From the NCBI RefSeq assembly GCF_011044995.1, contig NZ_JAAKZW010000074.1, positions 1-33,228 of the forward strand: a DNA stretch of 33,228 bases, given 5' to 3'. Positions within the stretch are counted from its first letter, which is position 1. The number at the start of each line of letters is the position of its first letter. This document shows positions 8,205-15,437 of the stretch, piece by piece. Made by a program: the position numbers and the translations under genes. The stretch is from Streptomyces mesophilus. GTDB taxonomy: Bacteria; Actinomycetota; Actinomycetes; Streptomycetales; Streptomycetaceae. Below the pieces are notes generated by a model. That model saw only the letters and a list, made by a program, of their open reading frames with translations. It had not been told where the DNA came from and ran no database searches.

Positions 8205-9056
8205 ATGGCCGTACGCCACCAAGCGGAGAAGATCGGTCTCGCCGTGACGACCGCGGCCGGACCGCTGACGATCCTGGCCGACGTCCTGGGGCTGCTCGAC
8301 GAGGTCGCACCCAACGGCATCCAGATGGTCACCCTGCTGATCCTCACTTCCGTCACGGTGTTCCTGCTCCTGGAAGTACGGCGCTTCGAGGTGCTCGACA
8401 ACGTCGACCGGCGTCTGGAACGCCTGGACGTCGAGGCCACCGCGGAGCGCCTCAAGGATCTGCACTACGGCGGTGTGGTCCAGGTGCACCCGGAGTTTCC
8501 CGCCACCCATGTGAAGGCGCTGGTGCGTGAGGCCCGCCAGGAGGTCGCGGTCCTTCAGACCTTCATCCCCAACCTCCGTTCCCTGCTCGACGAATGCCAG
8601 GAAGCCATCAGCCGGAACGAGGCGAGGGTGCGGATCCTGCTGCTGCTCCCGACGTCCTCCGTCGTCTCCTTGCGCCAGGAGGTGCTGCGCGAGGCGGGCG
8701 GAACCGCGGCCGAGAACCGTGACGTCCGAGCGGATATCGAGCGCAACCTCAGTGACCTGGGGCAGCTCCACGCGCGCCTGCCCGTGCGGGCCCAGAGGCG
8801 TTTGGAGGTACGTGTCTACAACTCGCTGCCGTCCATGGCCGTGTACCGGGCCGACAGCCGCTACCTGGTCAGCTCCTTCGTGCACAGCGGGCTCGCCATC
8901 GACTCCCCGCAGACCGAGATCCACGGCACCGAGTCGGTGCGGGGCGCCGAGGTGCAGCGCGAGTTCGACACCCTGTGGCGCATGGGCAGGACCGTCGACC
9001 TGGACGACTGGGAGCTCTCGATCAACCTCATGGACTTCACCAATACCGGCGCCTGA
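8205..9056 (+). CDS. membrane-anchored protein with a degenerate phospholipase-D-like domain
   Basis: Translation starts at ATG 8205 behind a strong site (ACAGGAGG, 6 bases away). The 283-residue product begins with a moderately hydrophobic segment (about 10-32) and a clear membrane helix (about 39-57, MVTLLILTSVTVFLLL), then a short helical connector (EVLDNVDRRLERLDVE). The cytoplasmic part of about 200 residues follows the pattern of a PLD-like fold: a conserved VLQTFIPNL strand, RVRILLLLPTSS, then VRVYNSLPSMAVYRAD, YLVSSFVHSGLAI and a closing EFDTLWRMG helix. No HxK(x4)D motif is present, so nuclease or lipase activity is not expected; such domains often bind or sense. The next gene starts 31 bases downstream in the same direction, and the two very probably form an operon. 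The fold assignment is inference. Confidence 0.72.
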   Translation: MAVRHQAEKIGLAVTTAAGPLTILADVLGLLDEVAPNGIQMVTLLILTSVTVFLLLEVRRFEVLDNVDRRLERLDVEATAERLKDLHYGGVVQVHPEFPATHVKALVREARQEVAVLQTFIPNLRSLLDECQEAISRNEARVRILLLLPTSSVVSLRQEVLREAGGTAAENRDVRADIERNLSDLGQLHARLPVRAQRRLEVRVYNSLPSMAVYRADSRYLVSSFVHSGLAIDSPQTEIHGTESVRGAEVQREFDTLWRMGRTVDLDDWELSINLMDFTNTGA

Positions 9057-9087
9057 CCGGCGCGTCCCACCGAAAGGCCGCACCACC

Positions 9088-9843
9088 ATGCACCAGCCCA
9101 CCGCACTGCGGGGAATCGAGGCGCTCGACGCCTTCGAGGACGATCTCATCGCCCGGTACCGAGCGCATCCGGTCCTCGCGGACACCGCCCGGCTCTCCGA
9201 CGACGGCCTCAAGCAGATCCTGCTCCAGCGGCGCTTCGTGTCGCTCGCCTTCACTCCGGCCTACGACCTGGCGATCGATCTGCTGCGCGACAACGAGGCG
9301 CTGCGTATCGCCCGGGTCATCCTGCGCGAGGAGTATCCGGGCGGGACGGGCACCACCCGCTCGCACCGCGAGGACATGATCGAGGACATGCTCCGACTGG
9401 GCGTCTCGCGGGACGAGTTGGCGGCTTCAAGGCCCACTCCGGCCACGCTGGAGGCGGTGACCGCGGCGTTCACGCTGATCGCCGAGGCGGGCGAGCACGA
9501 GGACGCCGACCTGCGGTTGCTCACCATCCTGCGCTTCTGGGGCGAGATCCTGGTCTCCACCGAATACGTCCAGCTGTGGCCCCGGATCGGCCCGCTGCTC
9601 ACCGAGGACGGACGCAACCGCTCACGCTTCTACTACCCGCATCTGCTGCACGACGCGAAGGCGCATCCCCTGGCGACGGTCTCTCTTCGCTCCACGACGC
9701 ATGCGGACAAGCTCGCGCACCGGCTGCACTCCCTGCTCACGTGCGCGGAGCCCGGTGCGGCCGCGGCGGCCTTCCGCGCGGAGGAGGAGCGGTCGCTGGC
9801 GGTCAAGACACGCTTCTACGACCAGTTCCTGCCGGTGAGTTGA
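9088..9843 (+). CDS. haem-oxygenase-like di-iron oxidase candidate (iron-containing redox enzyme family)
   Basis: The 251-residue, almost wholly helical product resembles the TENA/PqqC/haem-oxygenase fold as used by di-iron oxidases such as CADD and UndA. Plausible iron ligands appear in the usual order: Glu81/82 in REEYPGG, His93 in RSHRED, Glu153 or Glu159 in the WGEILVSTEY helix, and the cluster YPHLLHDAKAH (His185, His188, Asp189, His193). Known members use iron and O2 to cut C-C or C-N bonds of amino acids and fatty acids; the substrate here is unknown. The ATG at 9088 follows a GAAAGG site. It is 31 bases behind the membrane-anchored PLD-like gene, with which it probably works. The stop codon lies within a 14-bp tandem repeat. 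Confidence 0.72.
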   Translation: MHQPTALRGIEALDAFEDDLIARYRAHPVLADTARLSDDGLKQILLQRRFVSLAFTPAYDLAIDLLRDNEALRIARVILREEYPGGTGTTRSHREDMIEDMLRLGVSRDELAASRPTPATLEAVTAAFTLIAEAGEHEDADLRLLTILRFWGEILVSTEYVQLWPRIGPLLTEDGRNRSRFYYPHLLHDAKAHPLATVSLRSTTHADKLAHRLHSLLTCAEPGAAAAAFRAEEERSLAVKTRFYDQFLPVS

Positions 9844-9890
9844 GGTCGGTGAGTTGAGGTCGGTGAGTCGAGGCCGGTGAGTCGAGGCCG
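9835..9890. repeat. four-copy 14-bp tandem repeat
   Basis: Four head-to-tail copies of GTGAGTTGAGGTCG-type units run 9835-9848, 9849-9862, 9863-9876 and 9877-9890. Copies 1 and 2 are identical, as are copies 3 and 4, and the two pairs differ by T/C changes at two positions. Copy 1 holds the last codons and stop of the oxidase gene, and the array fills nearly all of the 58-base convergent gap. Confidence 0.93.
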
Positions 9891-9901
9891 GCGCCAGGCG
9901 C

Positions 9902-10393
9902 TCAGGAGAACCCGCCGGCCAGGAACACGATCCCCAGGGCGATCAGCACAGCGGCCGCGATCCCACCGCCGGCGTACCCGAGGATCTTCGCCACCCGGGC
10001 GGAGGCGGGCGCCTGCTCCTGCCAGCCCAGTTCCGCGGCGACGGCCCGGACAAGCCGGTGTCCGTCGGCCGAGTTGAAGGACCGTCGCCGCGAACCGTCC
10101 ATGGCGGCGCCGAACACGCGGTAGCGGGCGCGGCCCCGCTCCACCGTCGACCCCCACTGCCCGGCCGGTCCGCGCTGCCGCATACGGACGACGTCGGTGA
10201 TCGTGCAGGTGTTCAACTCCGGCCGCAGCACCACCTCATAGGTGTGCCGCCGCTGCCTGTACGGCGACGGCTCCGGGACCTCCACGGTGAGGTCGAAGCC
10301 CCGTTCCGTACGCCGCCACTCGTACGCGGCGTCGGCCGCACCCCTCACGCGGGCACAGAACTCCTCCACGTCGGCACCGCTGCGGTGCACCAT
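9902..10393 (-). CDS. small protein with C-terminal membrane anchor, unknown function
   Basis: The 163-residue product has a soluble N-terminal part of about 130 residues, rich in Arg and acidic residues with alternating beta-like strands (FDLTVEVPEPSP, HTYEVVLRPELNTCTITDVV). A single hydrophobic helix follows near the end (about 139-160, GYAGGGIAAAVLIALGIVFLAG). This is tail-anchor topology with the bulk in the cytoplasm. The ATG at 10393 is the only good start. I do not recognise a family. It lies 59 bases downstream of rsmE in the same direction and converges on the oxidase gene. Confidence 0.7.
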   Translation of the reverse strand: MVHRSGADVEEFCARVRGAADAAYEWRRTERGFDLTVEVPEPSPYRQRRHTYEVVLRPELNTCTITDVVRMRQRGPAGQWGSTVERGRARYRVFGAAMDGSRRRSFNSADGHRLVRAVAAELGWQEQAPASARVAKILGYAGGGIAAAVLIALGIVFLAGGFS

Positions 10394-10452
10394 TCGCGTT
10401 CAGCCCCCATCGATCCTCGGAGACAGGTTCTTACGGGAAAAAACCCCGAACC

Positions 10453-11196
10453 CTATCCCCAGCGCCCGGTCCGCCCCAGCAGCAGCGCCGCCGCCGCCGT
10501 CCCGGCCGTCGACGTCCGCAGCACACTCGGCCCGAGCCGATACGGCTTCGCACCCGCGGCGGCGAACGCCTCCAACTCCTGCGGGGACACGCCCCCTTCG
10601 GGCCCGACGACCAGGACGATCGACCCGGCCGAGGGCAACGAGGCCGAGGCAAGCGGCTCGCTGCCTTCCTCATGCAGTACGGCGGCGAAGTCGGCCGAAG
10701 CCAGAACCGCAGCCACCTGCTTGGTGGTGGCGAGCTCGGCGACCGAAGGGAACCGCAACCGCCGCGACTGCTTCCCCGCCTCCCGCGCCGTCGCCCGCCA
10801 CTTGTTCAGCGCCTTGGCCCCCCGCTCGCCCTTCCACTGCGTGATGCAGCGCGACGCGGCCCACGGCACGATCCCGTCGACCCCCGTCTCGGTCATGATC
10901 TCGACGGCGAGCTCACCGCGGTCGCCCTTCGGCAGCGCCTGCACGACGGTGATCCGCGGACTCGGCTCGGGCTCCACCGGAAACTCGAACGCCTCGACGA
11001 GCAGCGTGTCCTTGCCCTCCGTACGCAGCACGGTCCCGGCCGCCGCCCGCCCCTGCCCGTCGGTGAGCACGATCTCCTCACCGGCCCCCAGCCTGCGCAC
11101 GGATACGGCATGCCGGCCCTCGGGCCCGTCCAGGGTGAGCACGACACCGGGCCCGGCCCCTTCGAGGGACTCGACCACGAACACAGGGGCGGTCAC
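10453..11196 (-). CDS. rsmE: 16S rRNA (uracil-1498 N3)-methyltransferase RsmE
   Basis: RsmE methylates U1498 in helix 44 of 16S rRNA using S-adenosylmethionine. The 247-residue product has the N-terminal PUA-like part (RHAVSVRRLGAGEEIVLTDG). The C-terminal SPOUT methyltransferase domain carries the trefoil-knot motifs EIMTETGVDGIVPW, VLVVGPEGGVSPQE and LGPSVLRTSTA. The GTG start overlaps the stop of the nitronate monooxygenase gene as GTGA, so the two are likely translationally coupled. It is the last gene of the block that begins with hrcA, the same neighbourhood rsmE has in many bacteria (dnaJ-prmA-rsmE), here with the monooxygenase in between. Confidence 0.95.
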   Translation of the reverse strand: MTAPVFVVESLEGAGPGVVLTLDGPEGRHAVSVRRLGAGEEIVLTDGQGRAAAGTVLRTEGKDTLLVEAFEFPVEPEPSPRITVVQALPKGDRGELAVEIMTETGVDGIVPWAASRCITQWKGERGAKALNKWRATAREAGKQSRRLRFPSVAELATTKQVAAVLASADFAAVLHEEGSEPLASASLPSAGSIVLVVGPEGGVSPQELEAFAAAGAKPYRLGPSVLRTSTAGTAAAALLLGRTGRWG

Positions 11197-12266
11197 GCCG
11201 CACCCCGTGCACCCAGCGAGGCGGCCGCGGACCGGTACTCGGCGGCGAGCACCTCGACCAGCTGCCCCGCGGGCAACTCCCTTGCCATCCGGTGCCCTTG
11301 ACCGGCCCACAGCGCCATGCCCTGCGCGTCCCCGGCCTTCGCGGCGGCCTTGCGCAGCCCGCTCGTGAGGTGGTGCACCTGCGGATACGCGGCCGGTGCG
11401 TAGGGCCCGTGCTCGCGCAGGAACCGGTTGACCAGGCCACGGGCGGGCCGCCCGGAGAAGGCGCGGGTCAGTTCCGTCCGTACGAACAAGGGGTTGGTCA
11501 TGGCCTGCTTGTGCAGCACATTGGCGCCGGACTCCGGGCACACCAGGAACGCCGTGCCCAGCTGCGCCATGTCCGCCCCGGCCGCGAGCGCCGCCGCGAT
11601 CTGCCCGCCGCGCATCAGACCGCCCGCGGCGATGATCGGCAGCTGTACGGTCTCGCGCACCTGCGTGATCAGGGAAAGGAGACCGATCCCCGCGCCGTCC
11701 GTCTCCGGATTGTCGCGATGCGTCCCCTGGTGGCCGCCGGCCTCGATGCCCTGTACGCACACCGCGTCGGCGCCCGCCCACTGCGCGGCCTGCGCCTCTT
11801 CGGGCGAGGTGACGGTGACGACGCTGTACGTACCGACGCGGGCCAGCGCGTCGAGCACATCGCGGCTCGGGCAGCCGAAGGTGAAGGAGACGAGCGTCAC
11901 CGGATCGTCGAGCAGGATCGCCAGCTTGGCGTCGAAGCCGTCGTCCAGATTGGAGTCCGGGTCGCCCAGCGGGGTCTCGTACCAGGCGGCCTCACCGGCG
12001 AGCTGCGCGGCGTACACCAGGACCGCGGACTTGTCGCCGAGCTCGGGCTGCGGCATGAACAGATTCACGCCGAACGGCTGCCCGGTCAGCCCGCGCAGCT
12101 GCTTGATCTCCTGGTACATCCCGTCGGCGGTTTTGTACCCGGCGGCGAGGAAACCGAGCCCGCCGGCCTCGGACACGGCAGCGGCCAGCGAAGGGCAGGA
12201 GGCGCCACCCGCCATGGGGGCCTGCACGATCGGATGGGGGCAGAGATCGGTCAGTGCGGTGGACAT
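11193..12266 (-). CDS. nitronate monooxygenase (2-nitropropane dioxygenase type)
   Basis: The 357-residue product is an FMN-dependent TIM-barrel enzyme that oxidises toxic alkyl nitronates such as propionate-3-nitronate. Family features are PIVQAPMAGG at the N-terminus, GGLGFLAAGYK, VCVQGIEAGGHQG (around residue 170, with the GGH active-site motif), IIAAGGL and MAQLGTAFL for phosphate binding. The start is ATG 12266. The gene lies 114 bases behind dnaJ, beyond a terminator-like hairpin, so it may have its own promoter as well as read-through from hrcA-dnaJ. Its stop overlaps the rsmE start. The nitronate role is assigned by family; other FMN reductases share the fold. Confidence 0.9.
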   Translation of the reverse strand: MSTALTDLCPHPIVQAPMAGGASCPSLAAAVSEAGGLGFLAAGYKTADGMYQEIKQLRGLTGQPFGVNLFMPQPELGDKSAVLVYAAQLAGEAAWYETPLGDPDSNLDDGFDAKLAILLDDPVTLVSFTFGCPSRDVLDALARVGTYSVVTVTSPEEAQAAQWAGADAVCVQGIEAGGHQGTHRDNPETDGAGIGLLSLITQVRETVQLPIIAAGGLMRGGQIAAALAAGADMAQLGTAFLVCPESGANVLHKQAMTNPLFVRTELTRAFSGRPARGLVNRFLREHGPYAPAAYPQVHHLTSGLRKAAAKAGDAQGMALWAGQGHRMARELPAGQLVEVLAAEYRSAAASLGARGAA

Positions 12267-12333
12267 GACGGCATCGTGCCACGTCCGCCGTTCCCGGCTA
12301 AATCGAGCCGTCCCCCGTCCCGCACACGAAGAA

Positions 12334-12361
12334 CTCGGCCCCTCCCGAGGGAGGAACCGAG
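12334..12361 (-). terminator. hairpin behind dnaJ
   Basis: CTCGG at 12334-12338 pairs with CCGAG at 12357-12361, and the interior CCTCC/GGAGG pair (12341-12345 with 12350-12354) extends the stem around a CGAG loop. There is no T tract, which is common for streptomycete terminators. It may attenuate rather than stop transcription into the monooxygenase gene. Confidence 0.5.
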
Positions 12362-12380
12362 CTCGTCATACGTACGGAAT

Positions 12381-13517
12381 TCAGCGCCCGTTGAAGGCGT
12401 CCTTCAGCCGCGAGAACAGGCCCTGCTGCCCCGGCTGGAACTGCCCGGTGGGCCGCTCCTCACCGCGCAGCACCGCCAGCTCCCGAAGGAGCCGCTCCTG
12501 CTCGGCGTCGAGCTTGGACGGCGTCATGACCTCGACGTGCACGATGAGGTCACCGCGACCGCCGCCGCGCAGATGTGTCACACCACGGCCGTGCAGCGGA
12601 ACCGACTGCCCGGACTGGGTGCCGGGCCGGATGTCGATCTCTTCCAGTCCGTCGAGCGTCTCAAGGGGCACCTTCGTGCCGAGCGCGGCCGCCGTCATCG
12701 GAATGGTCACTGTGCAGTGCAGATCGTCACCACGCCGCTGGAACACCGGATGCGGCAGCTCGTGGATCTCGACGTAGAGGTCGCCGGCGGGACCGCCACC
12801 GGGGCCCACCTCGCCCTCGCCGGCGAGCTGGATCCGCGTGCCGTTGTCGACACCGGCCGGGATCTTCACGGTCAGGGTCCGCCGCGACCGTACGCGACCG
12901 TCGCCGGCGCACTCCGGACACGGGGTCGGAACAACGGTCCCGAAGCCCTGGCACTGCGGGCACGGCCGCGAGGTCATGACCTGACCGAGGAAGGACCGCG
13001 TGACCTGCGAGACCTCACCGCGACCGCGGCACATGTCACAGGTCTGCGCGGAGGTGCCGGGAGCGGCGCCCTCGCCGGAACACGTCGTACAGACAATGGC
13101 CGTATCGACCTGAATGTCCTTCGTGGTCCCGAACGCGGCCTCGTCCAGCTCGATCTCGAGCCGGATCATGGCGTCCTGGCCACGGCGCGTACGGGAACGG
13201 GGCCCGCGCTGGGACGCCGTACCGAAGAACGCGTCCATGATGTCCGAGAAGTTTCCGAACCCGCCCTGTCCGAAGCCGCCCGCGCCACCGCCGCCGGAGG
13301 CCGACAAGGGGTCGCCGCCGAGGTCGTAGACCTGCTTCTTCTGCGGGTCCGAGAGCACCTCGTAAGCGGCGTTGATCTCCTTGAACCGCTCCTGGGTCTT
13401 CGGATCGGGGTTCACATCCGGGTGCAGCTCGCGAGCGAGCCTCCGGAAGGCCTTCTTGATCTCGTCCTGGGAAGCGTCGCGGCGCACGCCGAGTACGGCG
13501 TAATAGTCCGTGGCCAC
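12381..13517 (-). CDS. dnaJ: co-chaperone DnaJ
   Basis: DnaJ delivers unfolded proteins to DnaK and stimulates its ATPase. The 378-residue product has the J domain (1-70) with the HPD motif at 32-34 and a Gly/Phe-rich linker (about 73-95, GGGGAGGFGQGGFG). Four CxxCxGxG zinc motifs follow (CTTCSGEG, CDMCRGRG, CPQCQGFG, CPECAGDG), then the two-part substrate-binding domain. The start is GTG 13517, directly after the TAA of hrcA with no bases between; a GCGGAG site lies inside the hrcA end, so translation is probably coupled. Control by HrcA through the upstream CIRCE is expected. This corresponds to the hrcA-linked second DnaJ of streptomycetes (often dnaJ2) rather than the one in the dnaK operon. 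Confidence 0.97.
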   Translation of the reverse strand: MATDYYAVLGVRRDASQDEIKKAFRRLARELHPDVNPDPKTQERFKEINAAYEVLSDPQKKQVYDLGGDPLSASGGGGAGGFGQGGFGNFSDIMDAFFGTASQRGPRSRTRRGQDAMIRLEIELDEAAFGTTKDIQVDTAIVCTTCSGEGAAPGTSAQTCDMCRGRGEVSQVTRSFLGQVMTSRPCPQCQGFGTVVPTPCPECAGDGRVRSRRTLTVKIPAGVDNGTRIQLAGEGEVGPGGGPAGDLYVEIHELPHPVFQRRGDDLHCTVTIPMTAAALGTKVPLETLDGLEEIDIRPGTQSGQSVPLHGRGVTHLRGGGRGDLIVHVEVMTPSKLDAEQERLLRELAVLRGEERPTGQFQPGQQGLFSRLKDAFNGR

Positions 13518-14534
13518 TTACGACTCCGCCAGGATCTGTCCGACGTAACGTGCCACTGCGCGTACTGCTCCCATCGTTCCGGGGTAATCCATGCGGGTCG
13601 GTCCGACCACGCCGAGCTTGGCGACTGCTTCGCCGCCCGAACCGTAGCCGACCGAGACGACCGACGTGGAGTTGAGCCCCTCGTGGACGTTCTCATGCCC
13701 GATACGTACGGTCATGCCCGGGTCCTTGGCCTCGCCGAGCAGCTTGAGGAGCACGACCTGCTCCTCGAGCGCTTCGAGCACCGGCCGGATCACGAGCGGG
13801 AAATCGTGCCCGAAGCGCGTGAGATTGGCGGTGCCGCCGATCATCAACCGCTCTTCGGACTCCTCGACCAGTGTTTCGAGGAGCGTGGCGAGCACGGTCG
13901 CCACCGTCCCCTGATCGTCCCGGTCGAAGGACTCGGGCAGATCCTGGACGAGCTGCGGTACGTCGGAGAACCGGCGTCCCGCGACTCTGCTGTTGAGCCG
14001 GGCCCTGAGGTCCGCGAGCGAGGCCTCGCCGAACGGCGCGGGGCAGTCGACGTGCCGCTGCTCGACCCGCCCTGTGTCCGTGATCACCACGAGCATCAGG
14101 CGTGCGGGCGCGAGCGCGAGCAGTTCCACATGCCGCACCGTGGACCTGGTCAGGGACGGGTACTGCACGACGGCGACCTGCCGTGTCAGCTGCGCGAGCA
14201 GCCGCACGGTACGTCCCACGACGTCGTCGAGGTCGACGGCACCGTCCAGGAAGTTCTGGATGGCGCGCCGCTCCGGAGCCGACAGCGGCTTGACGCCCGC
14301 CAGCTTGTCGACGAAGAGCCGGTAGCCCTTGTCGGTCGGGATCCGCCCGGCACTCGTATGAGGCTGGGCGATGAACCCCTCGTCCTCGAGCGCGGCCATG
14401 TCATTGCGTACGGTCGCGGGCGAGACCCCGAGCTTGTGCCGCTCGGTCAGCGCCTTGGAGCCGACCGGCTCCTCGGTGCCGACATAGTCCTGGACGATGG
14501 CGCGCAGCACCTCGAGCCTGCGTTCACTGAGCAT
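13518..14534 (-). CDS. hrcA: heat-inducible repressor HrcA
   Basis: HrcA represses heat-shock operons by binding CIRCE. The 338-residue product has the N-terminal winged helix (MLSERRLEVLRAIVQDYV, then VSPATVRNDMAALEDEGFI as the recognition helix) and the family segment HTSAGRIPTDKGYR. A GAF-like dimer domain follows to the C-terminus, which ends with the conserved MDYPGTMGAVRAVARYV. The ATG at 14534 has a GGAGGTG site 8 bases upstream. An in-frame extension to 14600 would run through the operator and is rejected. The CIRCE begins 37 bases upstream of the start codon, so the gene is autoregulated and dnaJ with it. Confidence 0.97.
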   Translation of the reverse strand: MLSERRLEVLRAIVQDYVGTEEPVGSKALTERHKLGVSPATVRNDMAALEDEGFIAQPHTSAGRIPTDKGYRLFVDKLAGVKPLSAPERRAIQNFLDGAVDLDDVVGRTVRLLAQLTRQVAVVQYPSLTRSTVRHVELLALAPARLMLVVITDTGRVEQRHVDCPAPFGEASLADLRARLNSRVAGRRFSDVPQLVQDLPESFDRDDQGTVATVLATLLETLVEESEERLMIGGTANLTRFGHDFPLVIRPVLEALEEQVVLLKLLGEAKDPGMTVRIGHENVHEGLNSTSVVSVGYGSGGEAVAKLGVVGPTRMDYPGTMGAVRAVARYVGQILAES

Positions 14535-14570
14535 CCGCGCACCTCCAGCTGTCGTTCCCGAACCGGCCGT

Positions 14571-14597
14571 CTGGCACTCATGACGCACGAGTGCCAG
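14571..14597 (-). promoter_or_regulatory. CIRCE operator (HrcA binding site)
   Basis: CTGGCACTC (14571-14579) and GAGTGCCAG (14589-14597) form a perfect 9-bp inverted repeat with a 9-base spacer, the exact CIRCE geometry (consensus TTAGCACTC-N9-GAGTGCTAA). It lies in the 5' region of hrcA, where it acts on the DNA as an operator and can also affect transcript stability. Confidence 0.96.
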
Positions 14598-14611
14598 CAA
14601 AGCTTCTGGTC

Positions 14612-14642
14612 AGTGTACGGCCGTCGGTAGGCGCCCTAGCAA
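14612..14642 (-). promoter_or_regulatory. candidate hrcA promoter
   Basis: On the minus strand TTGCTA (14642-14637) and TACACT (14617-14612) are separated by 19 bases and would start transcription just before the CIRCE. The spacing is a little long for a vegetative promoter, so this is a candidate only. It lies in the gap shared with the divergent MBL-fold gene. Confidence 0.4.
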
Positions 14643-14676
14643 GGCCGACCACCTCTGATGCGGTTAGCGTCACGGT

Positions 14677-15402
14677 ATGACCTTCAGTTGGGAAGAGTTC
14701 GGCTGGGAAGAGCTTGCCGACGGGATCGGCCGCAGGCGGCTCCCGGTGTGGGACGCGACCGTGGCACTCGTCGCCGGGCCGTCCGGCGCGCTGCTCTTCG
14801 ACACCGGCTCGTCGCTGCGCGAGGGTGCCGAGATCCGCACACAGGTCCAGGCGTTGCTCGGCGGCCGGCGTGTGACCCATATCGTCCTCAGCCACCCGCA
14901 TTTCGACCATGTCCTCGGTACGGGGGCGTTCGCCGGAGCGCAGATCTACGCCGCCGCCGGCATGGAGAAGGCCCTGGCCGCGGACGGCCGCGAGGAACTC
15001 CGCCTCGACGCCGTACGCCAGGGCCTGTCCGAATCCGAGGCGACCTCGGCCACGGACGTGGTCATCCGCCCACACCACCTGATCACCCGTGAGTGGACGG
15101 TCGACCTGGGAGGCGGGCGCGAGGTGCGCCTCTGTGTCGTGGGCCCCGCCCACTCCCCGTACGACATGGCGGCCTGGATCCCGGACGCGGGGATCCTCCT
15201 TGCGGGCGACCTGATCGAGGAGTCGGGCGAACCGCAGGCGGGCCCGGACGCCACCTCGTCCCGCTGGCCCCTCGCGCTCGACCGCCTGCTCGCGCTGGGC
15301 GGACCGGACGCGCGCTACGTCCCCGGGCACGGTTCAGTGGTCGATGCGGCCTTTGTCCGCGCACAGCGCGACGCCCTCGCCGCACTGCACGGCGTGTCAT
15401 AG
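14677..15402 (+). CDS. MBL-fold metallo-hydrolase
   Basis: The 241-residue product has the di-zinc metallo-beta-lactamase core: HPHFDH (residues 73-78), the later metal ligands in GPAHSPYD and LAGDLIEES, and the closing VPGHG. It lacks a signal peptide, so it acts in the cytoplasm. Size and motif spacing suit a glyoxalase II/lactonase-like member; no substrate can be named. It begins with the unusual repeat-like WEEFGWEEL segment. It is divergent from hrcA, and the CIRCE lies about 80 bases upstream of its ATG, so heat control is conceivable. The DUF3097 gene follows 35 bases behind in the same direction. Confidence 0.88.
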   Translation: MTFSWEEFGWEELADGIGRRRLPVWDATVALVAGPSGALLFDTGSSLREGAEIRTQVQALLGGRRVTHIVLSHPHFDHVLGTGAFAGAQIYAAAGMEKALAADGREELRLDAVRQGLSESEATSATDVVIRPHHLITREWTVDLGGGREVRLCVVGPAHSPYDMAAWIPDAGILLAGDLIEESGEPQAGPDATSSRWPLALDRLLALGGPDARYVPGHGSVVDAAFVRAQRDALAALHGVS

Positions 15403-15437
15403 CCCGACCGGCCCACCCTTTTCCTATCGTCGGCCGA

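Noticed and set aside
8205..9056. Active phospholipase D or nuclease
   Set aside because: No HxK(x4)D motif can be found in either half of the domain.
11292..14630. A 1112-codon open frame on the plus strand opposite the rsmE-hrcA block
   Set aside because: It is the antisense shadow of four well-recognised minus-strand genes; its protein is low-complexity Arg/Gly/Pro/Leu without motifs.
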